A program made the translations under genes and the position numbers. A stretch of 64,000 bases of DNA, from NCBI GenBank assembly GCA_040880485.1, contig JBBDIJ010000002.1, positions 62,001-126,000 of the forward strand, written 5' to 3'. The notes below the pieces were generated by a model. That model ran no database searches and had not been told where the DNA came from. It was given only the letters and a program-made list of their open reading frames with translations. Shown here in pieces: positions 34,355 through 43,600 of this stretch. The first letter of the stretch is position 1. Each line of letters begins with the position of its first letter. The stretch is from JBBDIJ01 sp040880485 (GTDB lineage Bacteria; Bacteroidota; Rhodothermia; Balneolales; Balneolaceae).

Positions 34355-34849
34355 TCAGTCGTGATTGTAGGTTCGTACATAGGCCACCCGAACAGGATTG
34401 GTCAGAGAGGGGTTGGTTACCGTGACCACCATTCGTTTATGCCGGGTACGTATAGTGGTGGGAGTGGCCGGATCGTCCTCCGTAACATAGTGTACCTCTG
34501 CTGAAATCTCATACGGGCCCAGGTTGGTATCCATCACCTCTTCCCAGCCGTGGTACCCTTCATATGAAGCTATATCGCTGCGGTTGCCTGCCGTCGTATG
34601 GGGGAAATTGGGGGCGGCAAACTCTTCGGGCATCTGAATCGGAATGTGTCCATCTACTGTAACACTGTCGAAGGGACGCAGGAGGGCCTCCTCAATCAGA
34701 TCCTGGCCCAGAGTGACCGCCAGCATCTCCACTTCCGACGCCACCTGCTGTTGGGTGTTGGAGAGCATATAGCGATTGGTGGATAGAAGAATGATCGAGA
34801 AAATCACCATCGCCCCCACCACCTGTATCACTTCTGCGTATCCGTTCAT
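34355..34849 (-). CDS. PilV-like membrane-anchored protein
   Basis: From the ATG at 34849 (MNGYAEVIQVVGAMVIFSIILL) the protein has about 164 residues; a GGA lies just upstream, and an ATG at 34873 would add eight residues. One N-terminal helix is followed by SNTQQQVASEVEMLAVTLGQDLIEEAL and a beta domain ending in VAYVRTYNHD. The MNG|YAE start is prepilin-like, but the Glu is at +3 rather than +5. It is first in a three-gene set, with the inverted repeat at 34911-34926 in its promoter region. Confidence 0.6.
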   Translation of the reverse strand: MNGYAEVIQVVGAMVIFSIILLSTNRYMLSNTQQQVASEVEMLAVTLGQDLIEEALLRPFDSVTVDGHIPIQMPEEFAAPNFPHTTAGNRSDIASYEGYHGWEEVMDTNLGPYEISAEVHYVTEDDPATPTTIRTRHKRMVVTVTNPSLTNPVRVAYVRTYNHD

Positions 34850-34910
34850 ATCATTTCCGTTATGAGCTGTCATGAAGGCCCCGACACTGCAATGAGTTCG
34901 GTACCTTTTT

Positions 34911-34926
34911 ATTAGAAAATTCTAAT
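34911..34926. promoter_or_regulatory. Candidate operator ATTAGAAAATTCTAAT
   Basis: Perfect 7-bp inverted arms (ATTAGAA / TTCTAAT) flank a 2-bp spacer, 62 bp upstream of the PilV-like start. It is 15/16 identical to the site at 25891-25906, 9 kb away. Confidence 0.55.
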
Positions 34927-35026
34927 GAATTAGGTTCAATCTACAAAATTTCATCAGTAATTCCATCCTGATCATTCAATGTGAACGTAAATGTTATCGT
35001 AGTCAATACATTTCATACATACCGAC

Positions 35027-38000
35027 CTATTCAATACGAGTCATCTTTCGGTTTAATACCCCTTCCGAAGTCACCAGGCGAACAAAATAGACTCCGCTGG
35101 CGATCGACCCTCCGTTCCACGGCAGTTCATAGTATCCCGCCTCCTGCCGTCCGCGGAGCACGGTCTGAACCCTGCGTCCCAGAATATCGTAGATCTCGAT
35201 GCGGACATCGGTTTCCACCGGCAGGCCATAACGAAGTGTGGTTGATCCGGCAAAAGGGTTTGGATAGTTGCTCTGTAACACCAGGTGATCAGGTATTCCG
35301 GCCGCGTCGGCTCCAGGGTCTATCACCATGACAAAACGGGCCTCACTACGCAGGCCGGTAATCTTGCGAACCAGACTGAATGAACCGGGACGATTCACGT
35401 GCGGTTTGGCAGCCCCTGCCGATGAGAGCGTAAAATCGTACCAGCTGTTCTGCCTCATATCCACTTCGCCTCCGGTATTGCGGTCAATTAGCCGGAGCGA
35501 CCACTCCTGCGGGAGATTTTCAAGTTCCGGCCAGGAGAGGGTGGCTTCTCCCTCCATCCAGTTGCCGTTACGAACCCCACCCACCTGAATCGGAATTTCT
35601 ATGGTTCGGCCAAACCGGCGCGGCAAGTTGCGGATCGCCAGTTCGGTGCCGTCATCCAGAAGAGAGTAGACCTCTACCCAGGTATCGGTTCCAAACGGGA
35701 GGAGGCGGTAGGCATCCTGGTCGTCCAGCTTGTTGCTGCCCCCCTCCGTGAAGGAGAAGTGCGTGGATTGGGAGAGTCCGTCTGATGTGAGCTCGAGTGC
35801 AATCACGGGTGGACTCTCCGGCTCTGCGGATTCGCGATAGAAAGTTCCGCCTGTGGTTTTAGAGACTTTGCGAACCCGGAGGGAAGGAGCCCCGTTTCCG
35901 TTTGCCTTGACCCAGAATCCCTGGAAAGGGGCAATTTTACCCGACCCGAGCGAGCCAGCCGACCCGTTCCATGTGAGATATTGGCCGCTTGTTTCGTCCC
36001 ACACGTAGATCGTGTTGTTCATGTTCGTTTTTTGCCAGGTTCCGTCGTCCCAGTCGATGGCAGCAGCGAAGGGGTTGGCCACCAGGTTCCAGCCCGTGTC
36101 GGCCACGGCAGTGTACGTAACCGGAAGGGCGACCTCGGTTCCGTTTCCGTCATGCTCCTCTCCGGTCACCTCCAGTGTTTGAGGCAGCGGGTCGTTGTAG
36201 CGATTGTCTTCCGGGATATCCCCGAAAAAATATACGAAGTAGCCGCGACCTGGTGTGACCGTGTCTGAGGCATCGGCAGGTGCCCTCCAGCGCTGATTGT
36301 CGGTCCCCGGGTGAGACTCCTGATACCAGAGTACGTTCGGTTGCAGTGTGTCGCTCTCCGTATCGTAGAGGTCGGCACCGGGATAGCCCTGTGTGAGGGT
36401 TCCACCCAGAAGGTCAGAGACGCTGGATATGATCGGGCTGCCGAGCAGTCTCCAACCCCGATTTCCTGATATCTCCCTCTGCATCCGGAGGTTTTCCGTA
36501 GTGCCTGATTTGTTGTTGGCCACCAGGCTATAGCCAGATGGGATATCCAGTAGCCCATTCTGCAGTGTGAGTGTGCCGTTCACCACCAGGTCGTTGTTAA
36601 ATGTGACCGATACACCGTTGTTGATAGTGAGGTTATGGATCGGGCTGAACCCGCTCACTTCCTGCGCAGCGGTTCCGTTGAACTCAACATCGGTGTCGGT
36701 GAGCAGAATGTTTGAAGTGGTTGCATCGATGCTGCCTCCAAATCGAAAGGTAGATCCGTTTCCGGATAGGTTACCGTCAATAGTGATCTGGTCAATCATG
36801 ACCAGTTCGGATCCCGTTTCATTATTCAACGTCTGTCCGGTGTTGACGCTCAGGTTCAATGAGGCCTCCAGATAACCCTCGTTCACAACATCACTCTGAA
36901 TAAAAATCTGATCTCCTACAAGGTTGGTCGAGTCGGAAATCGTCAGACCTCCTGCCCGCTCCAGATAGATATCAGAGGTACCAGCTGTAATGTTTTTGAT
37001 ATTAATCGGGCCAAATAGCTCAACTGTCGCTTCGTCGGCAATTAGCGTCCCGCTTCCTGAAATCTCCTGGTGGATCGTCAAAAGACGTCCGGAGTTGAGA
37101 TTGATGGTTGCATCCTGGTGGATCACCAGAAAGTCGATCTCGACATCCAGCTCATCAATGAGCGGAAAGTTTTGACTTTCAGCCGGATTGGTCGGAATGA
37201 TGACTACCTGGCCTGTAGTTGGAACTCCAAGTTCCCAGTTTCCTGCCTGCTCCCAGATTCGACTATTTGCGGGGTTCCCTCCGGCGCTGGTCCATGTGTT
37301 GAACTGTGTAACGCTGATCACTGCGTCGTTGGTGATGGCACTGCTGTTGACGGTTCCAGTAACGGTCACCGACTCCATTGCCATACCAGCGGTCAGGGTG
37401 GCGGTGTAGATCCCACCCCCCTGATTGGTAACGGCAGAGAGTGAGCTGTTGCTGCCACCGTCGTCCAGGGTCACGGTGTCGTCTCCCTGGGTTCGAAGGT
37501 TTCCAAAGGCGTCCCGAACTTCAACGGTGATGGTGGTGTTGTCTGTCCCGTCGTTCTGGAGGAAGGAGGTGGCTGGGGTGATGGTGGTTGTGGCGGTACT
37601 GGCCGGACCGGCGACGACGGTGAACAATTCACTGGTTCCGCTCTCCGAAAAGCCCGATCGTCTTGCGGAGATCGAAAAATTGCCGGCGGAAGAGAGTGTA
37701 ACACTGTGGGTGTTCAGAACACCCTCTGTGAAGGTAGCAGTGGTGCCGCTGCCGGACGAGATGGTTCCGCTTGAAGTGATGACCGTGGTAGCTCCGCTAC
37801 CATCAAACGACTCCACAATGTTGTCAAAAGCGTCGAGAGCAGTGATCCGTATCGGAAAGATCACACCTGCGGTCTGCTCTCCAATGGTCCCGCCTGTTTC
37901 CGCCTCCACCAGAAAGGTGGTGAGGGCGCCAAAGGTAAAGTTGACCAGCACATTTCCGGAAGTGATTGTCTGGCTGTTTACACTGGCGCCAATCTCGAAA

Positions 38001-40054
38001 TTTCCTACCTCACCGGGAGCGGTAATTGTGGCACTCCAGGTACCGTTGCCTGTATAGACAGGGGTGCTGATAGTGAGCTCAGCGGCCAGGTCAAAGATCT
38101 GGACCAGGTTCTGGTCGTCCTCTATCGGGTTGCCAAATTCGTCTCTTAGCTGAACCGTCACTTCTGCCTCGCTGGAGCCGTCGGCAATCAGAGTGTCTGT
38201 GTCGATAGTGATAATAGAGCTATCGGGATCGGCCGCCGCGGCCGAAACGGTGAATTCATTGGATGTGCCGGTCTGAGGCCCGTCGTTGTTCACAACGAAA
38301 ACCGTGTGTGTGCCGCTCTCGATGAGGGCCACCGGATGGGTCGCAATTCCGTCGGTAAAAGGGATGGTGGTATTGGTGGCGCCGGACAGGGTGCCGGTAG
38401 TGGAGAGGGTGACTTCTCCGTTAAATTCATCAATCAGGTTGTTGTTGCCGTCCACCGCACGAATCGAGAGGTCGAATGTCTCGCCAGCTGTTTTGGAGGA
38501 AATGATCTCCTCATTTCCATTCACCAGCTCCCAAATGTTAAACCGGGAGAGTTTACCACTCTCCACGACTATAAATGGAATACTTGTCGTACTCTGCAAG
38601 TCAGTACTCACCGCTTCCAGCCGATACTCCAACGTTGAGTCGGGAGGCTGGTCCACTGCGATGTTGTCGAACACCGACCGCCCCTCGATGTCGGTGTCTA
38701 CCGAGGTGGTGCTCAGGTGGAAGCTACCGTTACTGTGATTGATCCGAATCAGGTTCAGCTCCACCGTGCGTCCTGCCTCCTGGACCAGGTTTTCCCAGGC
38801 GTCCACCAGGCGGACAATGGGCGGTGGTTCAATGGTGCTCTGCCGGTTGGCAGATCGGGGTAGGGTGGTAAAGATCAGGCTGTCGGCTGCGGCCGGCACA
38901 ATGGTAACAGGATCTGAAGTGATGGAGAGAAGGCCGGGTGCGGTGAATCGGAGGTCTATCTCGCTCGCCAGGGTGTGGAACAGGTCATTGAAATCGTACT
39001 GGGCCGAGCTGTTTTCCAGGCTGGTGGTTCCCTGCAAGGTTCCACTGCCGGATAGCCGGGCTGCGGTTACGGTTCGGGCAACCCCGTCGGTTACGCGGTT
39101 GCCAAAGTTGTCATGGACCTCTACCCGGAAGAGGTCCATCACCTCGCCGGCATCATATTGCGGGCTGGCGCCCAGGTCGGAGGGTTGATCGGTGAGCACG
39201 AGCCGGGTCGCTTCAGCCGGTACAACTTCGATCTCACCGGAAGGGAAGGGCGTGAGGCCGGTGATCTGAGCGCGGATGTTGGCCGTTCCTGTTCGTGCAC
39301 CAATCATTGTGGCGGCCTCCCCATCCCCGGCGGCTACCAGGTCGGCCTGTTGAATCTCTCCGGTAATATTGGTCAGATCCCAGGTGGCCGATCCGGGCGA
39401 TTTAAAGTTGTTGAACTGGTCCCGCACCACAGCATAGACGTCCAGGGAGTTTCCGGCTGGCAACTCCTGGAATGCGACGAGGGAGCCACTACCGTCGGGG
39501 GCTGATTCCACCCGTACACCCGCGTCGGCACCGGCCACTTTGGTGACCTGTGCAAAGCTGGTGGAACCCACCGCAATGGCAGGACCCGATGCGGTGACAT
39601 TGAAGTCTCCCAGATGGGTACCGCTGGTCGGCCGAAGCCGGAAATTGGAAAAGGTGGCCTGGCCGGCTCTTCTTGGCGGGTCATTGCTCGTTGACGTTAC
39701 CTGAAAGGTGATGGTGGAAGCGGTCCGGCTCACATACTGGATGGCGAGTTTCGTGTTGCCGTTGAAGCCGGGCGCCACATTGATCGCAACGGCAGGGGCC
39801 GTTCCGCCGGTATCCCATTCAAATCCACTGGGCGCGTTAAAACGGATTTCACCCAGCACGACCTGTCCCGCCGAGGTTTCGGTTATCACAGGGCCGTTCA
39901 TCAGGGTGTTGTATGTACCACCGACGTTATCTGCACTGATGATCACGGGGGTGGCCGGCTGCACCTGTTGTGCATCGGACACAGCGGCTCCTGCAAGCAT
40001 GCCGAGAGTCAGCATCAGAAGGGTGGAAAGAGCGGTTGAAATGCGGAGGTTCAT
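35027..40054 (-). CDS. Giant T9SS-secreted surface protein with Ig-like and beta-helix regions
   Basis: The protein has 1675 residues with a signal peptide (SDAQQ near residue 28). Its layout is an N-terminal region, then a series of beta-sandwich/invasin-like repeats. Two clear ones are ITIDTDTLIADGSSEAEV with LRDEFGNPI (about 615-650) and ITPATSFLQNDGTDNTTI with VRDAFGNL (about 820-850). A GNWELGVPTTGQVVIIP start and long short-strand repeats (about 920-1190) suggest a beta-helix. The last 85 residues (NYPNPFAGSTTLRYGLP, IYDILGRRVQ, SGVYFVRLV) form a type A T9SS sorting domain. It should be exported through the outer membrane by T9SS and anchored or released at the surface; adhesion is likely. 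Confidence 0.92.
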   Translation of the reverse strand: MNLRISTALSTLLMLTLGMLAGAAVSDAQQVQPATPVIISADNVGGTYNTLMNGPVITETSAGQVVLGEIRFNAPSGFEWDTGGTAPAVAINVAPGFNGNTKLAIQYVSRTASTITFQVTSTSNDPPRRAGQATFSNFRLRPTSGTHLGDFNVTASGPAIAVGSTSFAQVTKVAGADAGVRVESAPDGSGSLVAFQELPAGNSLDVYAVVRDQFNNFKSPGSATWDLTNITGEIQQADLVAAGDGEAATMIGARTGTANIRAQITGLTPFPSGEIEVVPAEATRLVLTDQPSDLGASPQYDAGEVMDLFRVEVHDNFGNRVTDGVARTVTAARLSGSGTLQGTTSLENSSAQYDFNDLFHTLASEIDLRFTAPGLLSITSDPVTIVPAAADSLIFTTLPRSANRQSTIEPPPIVRLVDAWENLVQEAGRTVELNLIRINHSNGSFHLSTTSVDTDIEGRSVFDNIAVDQPPDSTLEYRLEAVSTDLQSTTSIPFIVVESGKLSRFNIWELVNGNEEIISSKTAGETFDLSIRAVDGNNNLIDEFNGEVTLSTTGTLSGATNTTIPFTDGIATHPVALIESGTHTVFVVNNDGPQTGTSNEFTVSAAAADPDSSIITIDTDTLIADGSSEAEVTVQLRDEFGNPIEDDQNLVQIFDLAAELTISTPVYTGNGTWSATITAPGEVGNFEIGASVNSQTITSGNVLVNFTFGALTTFLVEAETGGTIGEQTAGVIFPIRITALDAFDNIVESFDGSGATTVITSSGTISSGSGTTATFTEGVLNTHSVTLSSAGNFSISARRSGFSESGTSELFTVVAGPASTATTTITPATSFLQNDGTDNTTITVEVRDAFGNLRTQGDDTVTLDDGGSNSSLSAVTNQGGGIYTATLTAGMAMESVTVTGTVNSSAITNDAVISVTQFNTWTSAGGNPANSRIWEQAGNWELGVPTTGQVVIIPTNPAESQNFPLIDELDVEIDFLVIHQDATINLNSGRLLTIHQEISGSGTLIADEATVELFGPINIKNITAGTSDIYLERAGGLTISDSTNLVGDQIFIQSDVVNEGYLEASLNLSVNTGQTLNNETGSELVMIDQITIDGNLSGNGSTFRFGGSIDATTSNILLTDTDVEFNGTAAQEVSGFSPIHNLTINNGVSVTFNNDLVVNGTLTLQNGLLDIPSGYSLVANNKSGTTENLRMQREISGNRGWRLLGSPIISSVSDLLGGTLTQGYPGADLYDTESDTLQPNVLWYQESHPGTDNQRWRAPADASDTVTPGRGYFVYFFGDIPEDNRYNDPLPQTLEVTGEEHDGNGTEVALPVTYTAVADTGWNLVANPFAAAIDWDDGTWQKTNMNNTIYVWDETSGQYLTWNGSAGSLGSGKIAPFQGFWVKANGNGAPSLRVRKVSKTTGGTFYRESAEPESPPVIALELTSDGLSQSTHFSFTEGGSNKLDDQDAYRLLPFGTDTWVEVYSLLDDGTELAIRNLPRRFGRTIEIPIQVGGVRNGNWMEGEATLSWPELENLPQEWSLRLIDRNTGGEVDMRQNSWYDFTLSSAGAAKPHVNRPGSFSLVRKITGLRSEARFVMVIDPGADAAGIPDHLVLQSNYPNPFAGSTTLRYGLPVETDVRIEIYDILGRRVQTVLRGRQEAGYYELPWNGGSIASGVYFVRLVTSEGVLNRKMTRIE

Positions 40055-40142
40055 ATACGGTTCACACTCCTGCTAAAGTTTCTGTAAATTAAGCAGATAT
40101 CGCCCCCAAAGGGAATTAGAATACTTTAAGAGTAGCCAAGGT

Positions 40143-40853
40143 ATGAAAGGAGTAGTGCTTGCAGGCGGGACCGGCTCCCGGCTCTATCCGTTGACAAAAG
40201 TAACCAACAAGCATCTGTTGCCCATCGGAGACCGCCCGATGATCTACTATCCGATCGGGAAATTGACGGAAGCGGGCGTGGAAGAGATACTGATCGTTAC
40301 GGGAACCGAGCACATGGGGGATGTGGTGAATCTGTTGGGTTCGGGACGGGCGTTCAACTGCCGGTTCACCTACAAGGTACAGGAGGAGGCGGGTGGCATT
40401 GCACAGGCCCTTGGCCTTGCAGAGAATTTTGCGGGAGGCGATCCGGTGGCGGTCATTCTGGGTGATAATATCTTTCAGGATTCGATCGCTCCCATGGTGC
40501 AAAGCTGGTCGGGAAAGGGGGCCAAAGTGCTTCTGAAGGAGGTTCCGGACCCGGAGAGGTTTGGCGTTGCCGAGGTACGGGGACATAAAATCGTGAGCAT
40601 CGAAGAGAAGCCGGGGAAACCGAAGTCGAAGCTTGCAGTAACCGGAGTCTACCTCTACGACAACAGGGTATTCGATTATATCCGCTGCCTGAAACCTTCG
40701 GGCAGGGGAGAGTTCGAGATCTCGGAAGTCAATAACCGCTATATCGAAGAGGGGGCTATGGAGTTCGAAATTCTGAAGGGGTGGTGGACGGATGCGGGAA
40801 CCATGCCCTCCTACCGTGCTGCAAACAGCCTGGTGTCGGGGGGCGGAGCGTGA
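40143..40853 (+). CDS. rfbA: Glucose-1-phosphate thymidylyltransferase (short RmlA-like)
   Basis: The protein has 236 residues. The nucleotidyltransferase motif GGTGSRLYPLT (residues 8-18), Lys in NKHLLPIGDRPMIYYPI, ILGDNIFQD (metal Asp) and EEKPGKPKS are all present. It makes dTDP-glucose from dTTP and glucose-1-phosphate, the first step of dTDP-L-rhamnose synthesis. It is shorter than classical RmlA (about 290), lacking the C-terminal allosteric part, as in other short bacterial and archaeal homologues. It overlaps rfbD by 4 bp. Confidence 0.92.
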   Translation: MKGVVLAGGTGSRLYPLTKVTNKHLLPIGDRPMIYYPIGKLTEAGVEEILIVTGTEHMGDVVNLLGSGRAFNCRFTYKVQEEAGGIAQALGLAENFAGGDPVAVILGDNIFQDSIAPMVQSWSGKGAKVLLKEVPDPERFGVAEVRGHKIVSIEEKPGKPKSKLAVTGVYLYDNRVFDYIRCLKPSGRGEFEISEVNNRYIEEGAMEFEILKGWWTDAGTMPSYRAANSLVSGGGA

Positions 40854-41743
40854 AAAAACTGCTCGTGACCGGCGCCGGCGGGCAGCTGGGCCGGGAGTGG
40901 ATGGAGAGTATGGCTCAGAGCGAAACGCTCTTCGGGCCGGAGGGGAGTTTGCAGGTCCCGGAGATTGTCGGATGCGGTTCTGCCGAACTGGACATTACCG
41001 ACCGCCCGACGCTCCGGGAAAAACTGGACAGGGAGCAGCCCGACCTGATTGTGAACTGTGCTGCCTGGACCGATGTGGATGGCGCACAGGAGCATCCCGA
41101 TGACGCCCGCCGGGTGAACCGGGACGGCGTATTTAATCTGGCAGAGTGGTGTGCCGGGCGGGGTGCAATTCTGGTTCACTACTCTACCGACTACATCTTT
41201 GCCGGAACGGATGCAGACAGACTCACCTACCCCGGGGGCTACCCCGAAGAGGCGCCGGCCTCTCCGGTGAACCTGTATGGAGAGAGCAAACTGGCGGGCG
41301 AGCAAGAGCTGGAGCGATCGGGAGCTCCCTATCTGCTGATTCGGGTCTCCTGGCTATGCGGGGCCCATGGCCAAAATTTTGTAAAGACGATGCTGGAGCT
41401 CGGAAAAGCGGGGAAGCCACTGCGCGTTGTGGACGACCAGTGGGGGAGCCCGGCATATTGCACCGATGTGGTATTAAATACGATTCGGCTGTTGCAAGCG
41501 CGGCAGAGGGGTGTCTGGCACCTCAGCTCCCGCGGAGTCACGACCTGGTATCATTTTGCGGAGGCGATTTTCGAGGAAGCGGGTATAAAAGCCGACCTGA
41601 TACCCGTTACCTCCGAAGAGTATCCGCGTCCGGCACCGCGTCCCACCTGGTCCAAATTGGAGACGGGAAAGCTGGAGGCAATGACTGAAACCCGCCTGCC
41701 GGAGTGGAGAGCCGGGCTAAGAACGCTGCTGGATCGGTTGTAA
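40850..41743 (+). CDS. rfbD: dTDP-4-dehydrorhamnose reductase
   Basis: The start is GTG at 40850 (VKKLLVTGAGGQLG), overlapping the rfbA stop as GTGA; the product has about 297 residues. The NAD(P) motif TGAGGQLG, NCAAWTDVDGAQ, YSTDYIFAG and the YGESKLAGE catalytic Tyr-x3-Lys are typical of RmlD. It reduces dTDP-4-keto-L-rhamnose in the last step of the pathway. It is translationally coupled to rfbA. Confidence 0.94.
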   Translation: MKKLLVTGAGGQLGREWMESMAQSETLFGPEGSLQVPEIVGCGSAELDITDRPTLREKLDREQPDLIVNCAAWTDVDGAQEHPDDARRVNRDGVFNLAEWCAGRGAILVHYSTDYIFAGTDADRLTYPGGYPEEAPASPVNLYGESKLAGEQELERSGAPYLLIRVSWLCGAHGQNFVKTMLELGKAGKPLRVVDDQWGSPAYCTDVVLNTIRLLQARQRGVWHLSSRGVTTWYHFAEAIFEEAGIKADLIPVTSEEYPRPAPRPTWSKLETGKLEAMTETRLPEWRAGLRTLLDRL

Positions 41744-41922
41744 TCAGGGTTGGCATTTAATCGGAACAGAGACCCCAAACTGATGAAAGAATTTCCTATT
41801 CTTGACCCTTCTGACTCATTTTCAGATGTAACTCGCCTGCACTCCTGCAGTAGTGAATGGCCGGCGTAAAATGCGACCAGTCGCCGGATGGATGAAAATT
41901 TAATTATGAAGAAACGGAACGG

Positions 41923-42471
41923 ATGAAGTGGCAACCGACCGACATAGAGGGCGTCTCGATCCTGGAGCCGTCTGTACACCGAGACTCAAGAGGATACTTT
42001 TTTGAGAGTTTTCGTCAGGAGGATCTGCGAATGAGGGGCCTGGATATCGACTTTGTGCAGGACAACTGTTCGCAATCTGTACGGGGAACCGTACGGGGCC
42101 TCCACTATCAGATCGGGACAGCTGCACAGGCGAAACTGGTGCTGGTGGTTCGCGGTGTCATTCTGGATGTGGCGGTGGATCTGCGCAAGAGCTCTCCCTC
42201 TTTCGGATCGTACGTTCAGGCAGAACTCAGCGAAGAGAACCATCGGCTTCTGTTTGTCCCGGAGGGGTTCGCTCACGGCTTTTCGGTCCTCTCTGAGGAT
42301 GCTGTGGTATGCTATAAATGCAGTCACTCGTATGATCCGGATCTGGAAAGGGGAGTGCGCTGGAATGATCCGGTGCTTGGGATCGACTGGGGGGTCCCGG
42401 ACCCGCTGCTGTCGGAAAAAGACCGGGCACAGCCTCTGTTTAAAGAGTTGCTTCCGGAGGATCTCTTTTGA
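41923..42471 (+). CDS. rfbC: dTDP-4-dehydrorhamnose 3,5-epimerase
   Basis: The protein has 182 residues, the usual RmlC length. The cupin core shows SRGYFFESF, the catalytic His61 in RGLHYQ, and FVPEGFAHGFSVLSEDA, with YKCSHSYDPDLERGVRWND near the C-terminus. It epimerises C3 and C5 of the 4-keto intermediate. It is separated from rfbD by 179 bp, which may hold an internal promoter. Confidence 0.95.
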   Translation: MKWQPTDIEGVSILEPSVHRDSRGYFFESFRQEDLRMRGLDIDFVQDNCSQSVRGTVRGLHYQIGTAAQAKLVLVVRGVILDVAVDLRKSSPSFGSYVQAELSEENHRLLFVPEGFAHGFSVLSEDAVVCYKCSHSYDPDLERGVRWNDPVLGIDWGVPDPLLSEKDRAQPLFKELLPEDLF

Positions 42472-42585
42472 GAGTGCAGCAGCCGGAACCTGGCTTCGTT
42501 TATCCGATGGTTTTCTGTCGGAGAGCATATTTTCCGCCAACAGGAAGGCATCAATAAACCGGAATCAAAAGTGTGGTAAGAAGTA

Positions 42586-43581
42586 ATGAAACTGATTGTA
42601 ACTGGCGGTGCGGGATTTATCGGGTCGAACCTGATTCTCTACCTGCATGAAGAGTTTCCCGATATAGAGATTTTCAATCTCGACAAACTGACCTACGCGT
42701 CTGATATAGGTTATCTGAAGCCACTGAAAAATTCGTTGCGTTACCGGTTTGCGAGAATCGACCTCGCCGACCGCAATGCATTGAGAACCGCTTTGCAGCG
42801 CTGGGTTCCTGACGGAGTGATTCATCTTGCGGCGGAGTCTCATGTGGACAAATCGATTCAGGGACCGGAGCCTTTTGTCTGGTCGAACCTTGTGGGAACT
42901 TACAATATACTGGATGAGTGCAGGCAGCTCTGGAGTGAAACGGAGGGAGAGAGTAGCCCGTCACATCGCTTTCTGCACGTCTCTACTGATGAGGTGTATG
43001 GGAGCCTGGGCGGGGAGGGTACTTTTGATGAAAGTTCTCCGTATAACCCGAGCTCACCCTATTCGGCGACCAAAGCGGGGAGTGATCTGCTCGTTAAATC
43101 CTACTACCGAACGTATGGAATGAACGTGGTTCTTACCCACTGCTCCAATAACTTTGGCCCTCATCAGCATGCAGAAAAGCTGATTCCGACGGTGATTCGC
43201 AAAGCGTTGGCCGGGGAGTCGATTCCGGTGTATGGGTCGGGTGAGAATGTGAGAGACTGGATCTATGTGGGGGATCACTGCCGGGCACTGGTTTCCGCTT
43301 TCCTGAATGGCGAGAAGGGTGCCAGGTACAATATTGGTGGTAACAACGAGTGGAAAAATATAGATCTGGTTCACCGCATTTGTGAAATTCTGAATCGGGA
43401 GCGTGGCGACGGGCCGGATGGGGACTTTGCAAATCTGATTACTCATGTAGAGGACCGTCCAGGTCACGACTGGAGATATGCGATAGACAGCTCCCGCATT
43501 CGAAAAGAGCTGGGCTGGAAGCCGGACGGTTCATTCGACGAGCGGCTTGCCGAAACCGTTCGTTGGTATCTGGAACACTAA
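42586..43581 (+). CDS. rfbB: dTDP-glucose 4,6-dehydratase
   Basis: The protein has 331 residues. NAD binding is by TGGAGFIGSN near the N-terminus, the catalytic Thr-Asp-Glu lies in VSTDEVYGSLG, and the Tyr-x3-Lys pair lies in SPYSATKAGSD; HAEKLIPTVIRKAL follows. It makes dTDP-4-keto-6-deoxyglucose, the second step. With rfbA, rfbD and rfbC the whole dTDP-L-rhamnose pathway is present; no glycosyltransferases lie nearby. Confidence 0.96.
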   Translation: MKLIVTGGAGFIGSNLILYLHEEFPDIEIFNLDKLTYASDIGYLKPLKNSLRYRFARIDLADRNALRTALQRWVPDGVIHLAAESHVDKSIQGPEPFVWSNLVGTYNILDECRQLWSETEGESSPSHRFLHVSTDEVYGSLGGEGTFDESSPYNPSSPYSATKAGSDLLVKSYYRTYGMNVVLTHCSNNFGPHQHAEKLIPTVIRKALAGESIPVYGSGENVRDWIYVGDHCRALVSAFLNGEKGARYNIGGNNEWKNIDLVHRICEILNRERGDGPDGDFANLITHVEDRPGHDWRYAIDSSRIRKELGWKPDGSFDERLAETVRWYLEH

Positions 43582-43600
43582 TCCTGAAGATTGGAGTGAA

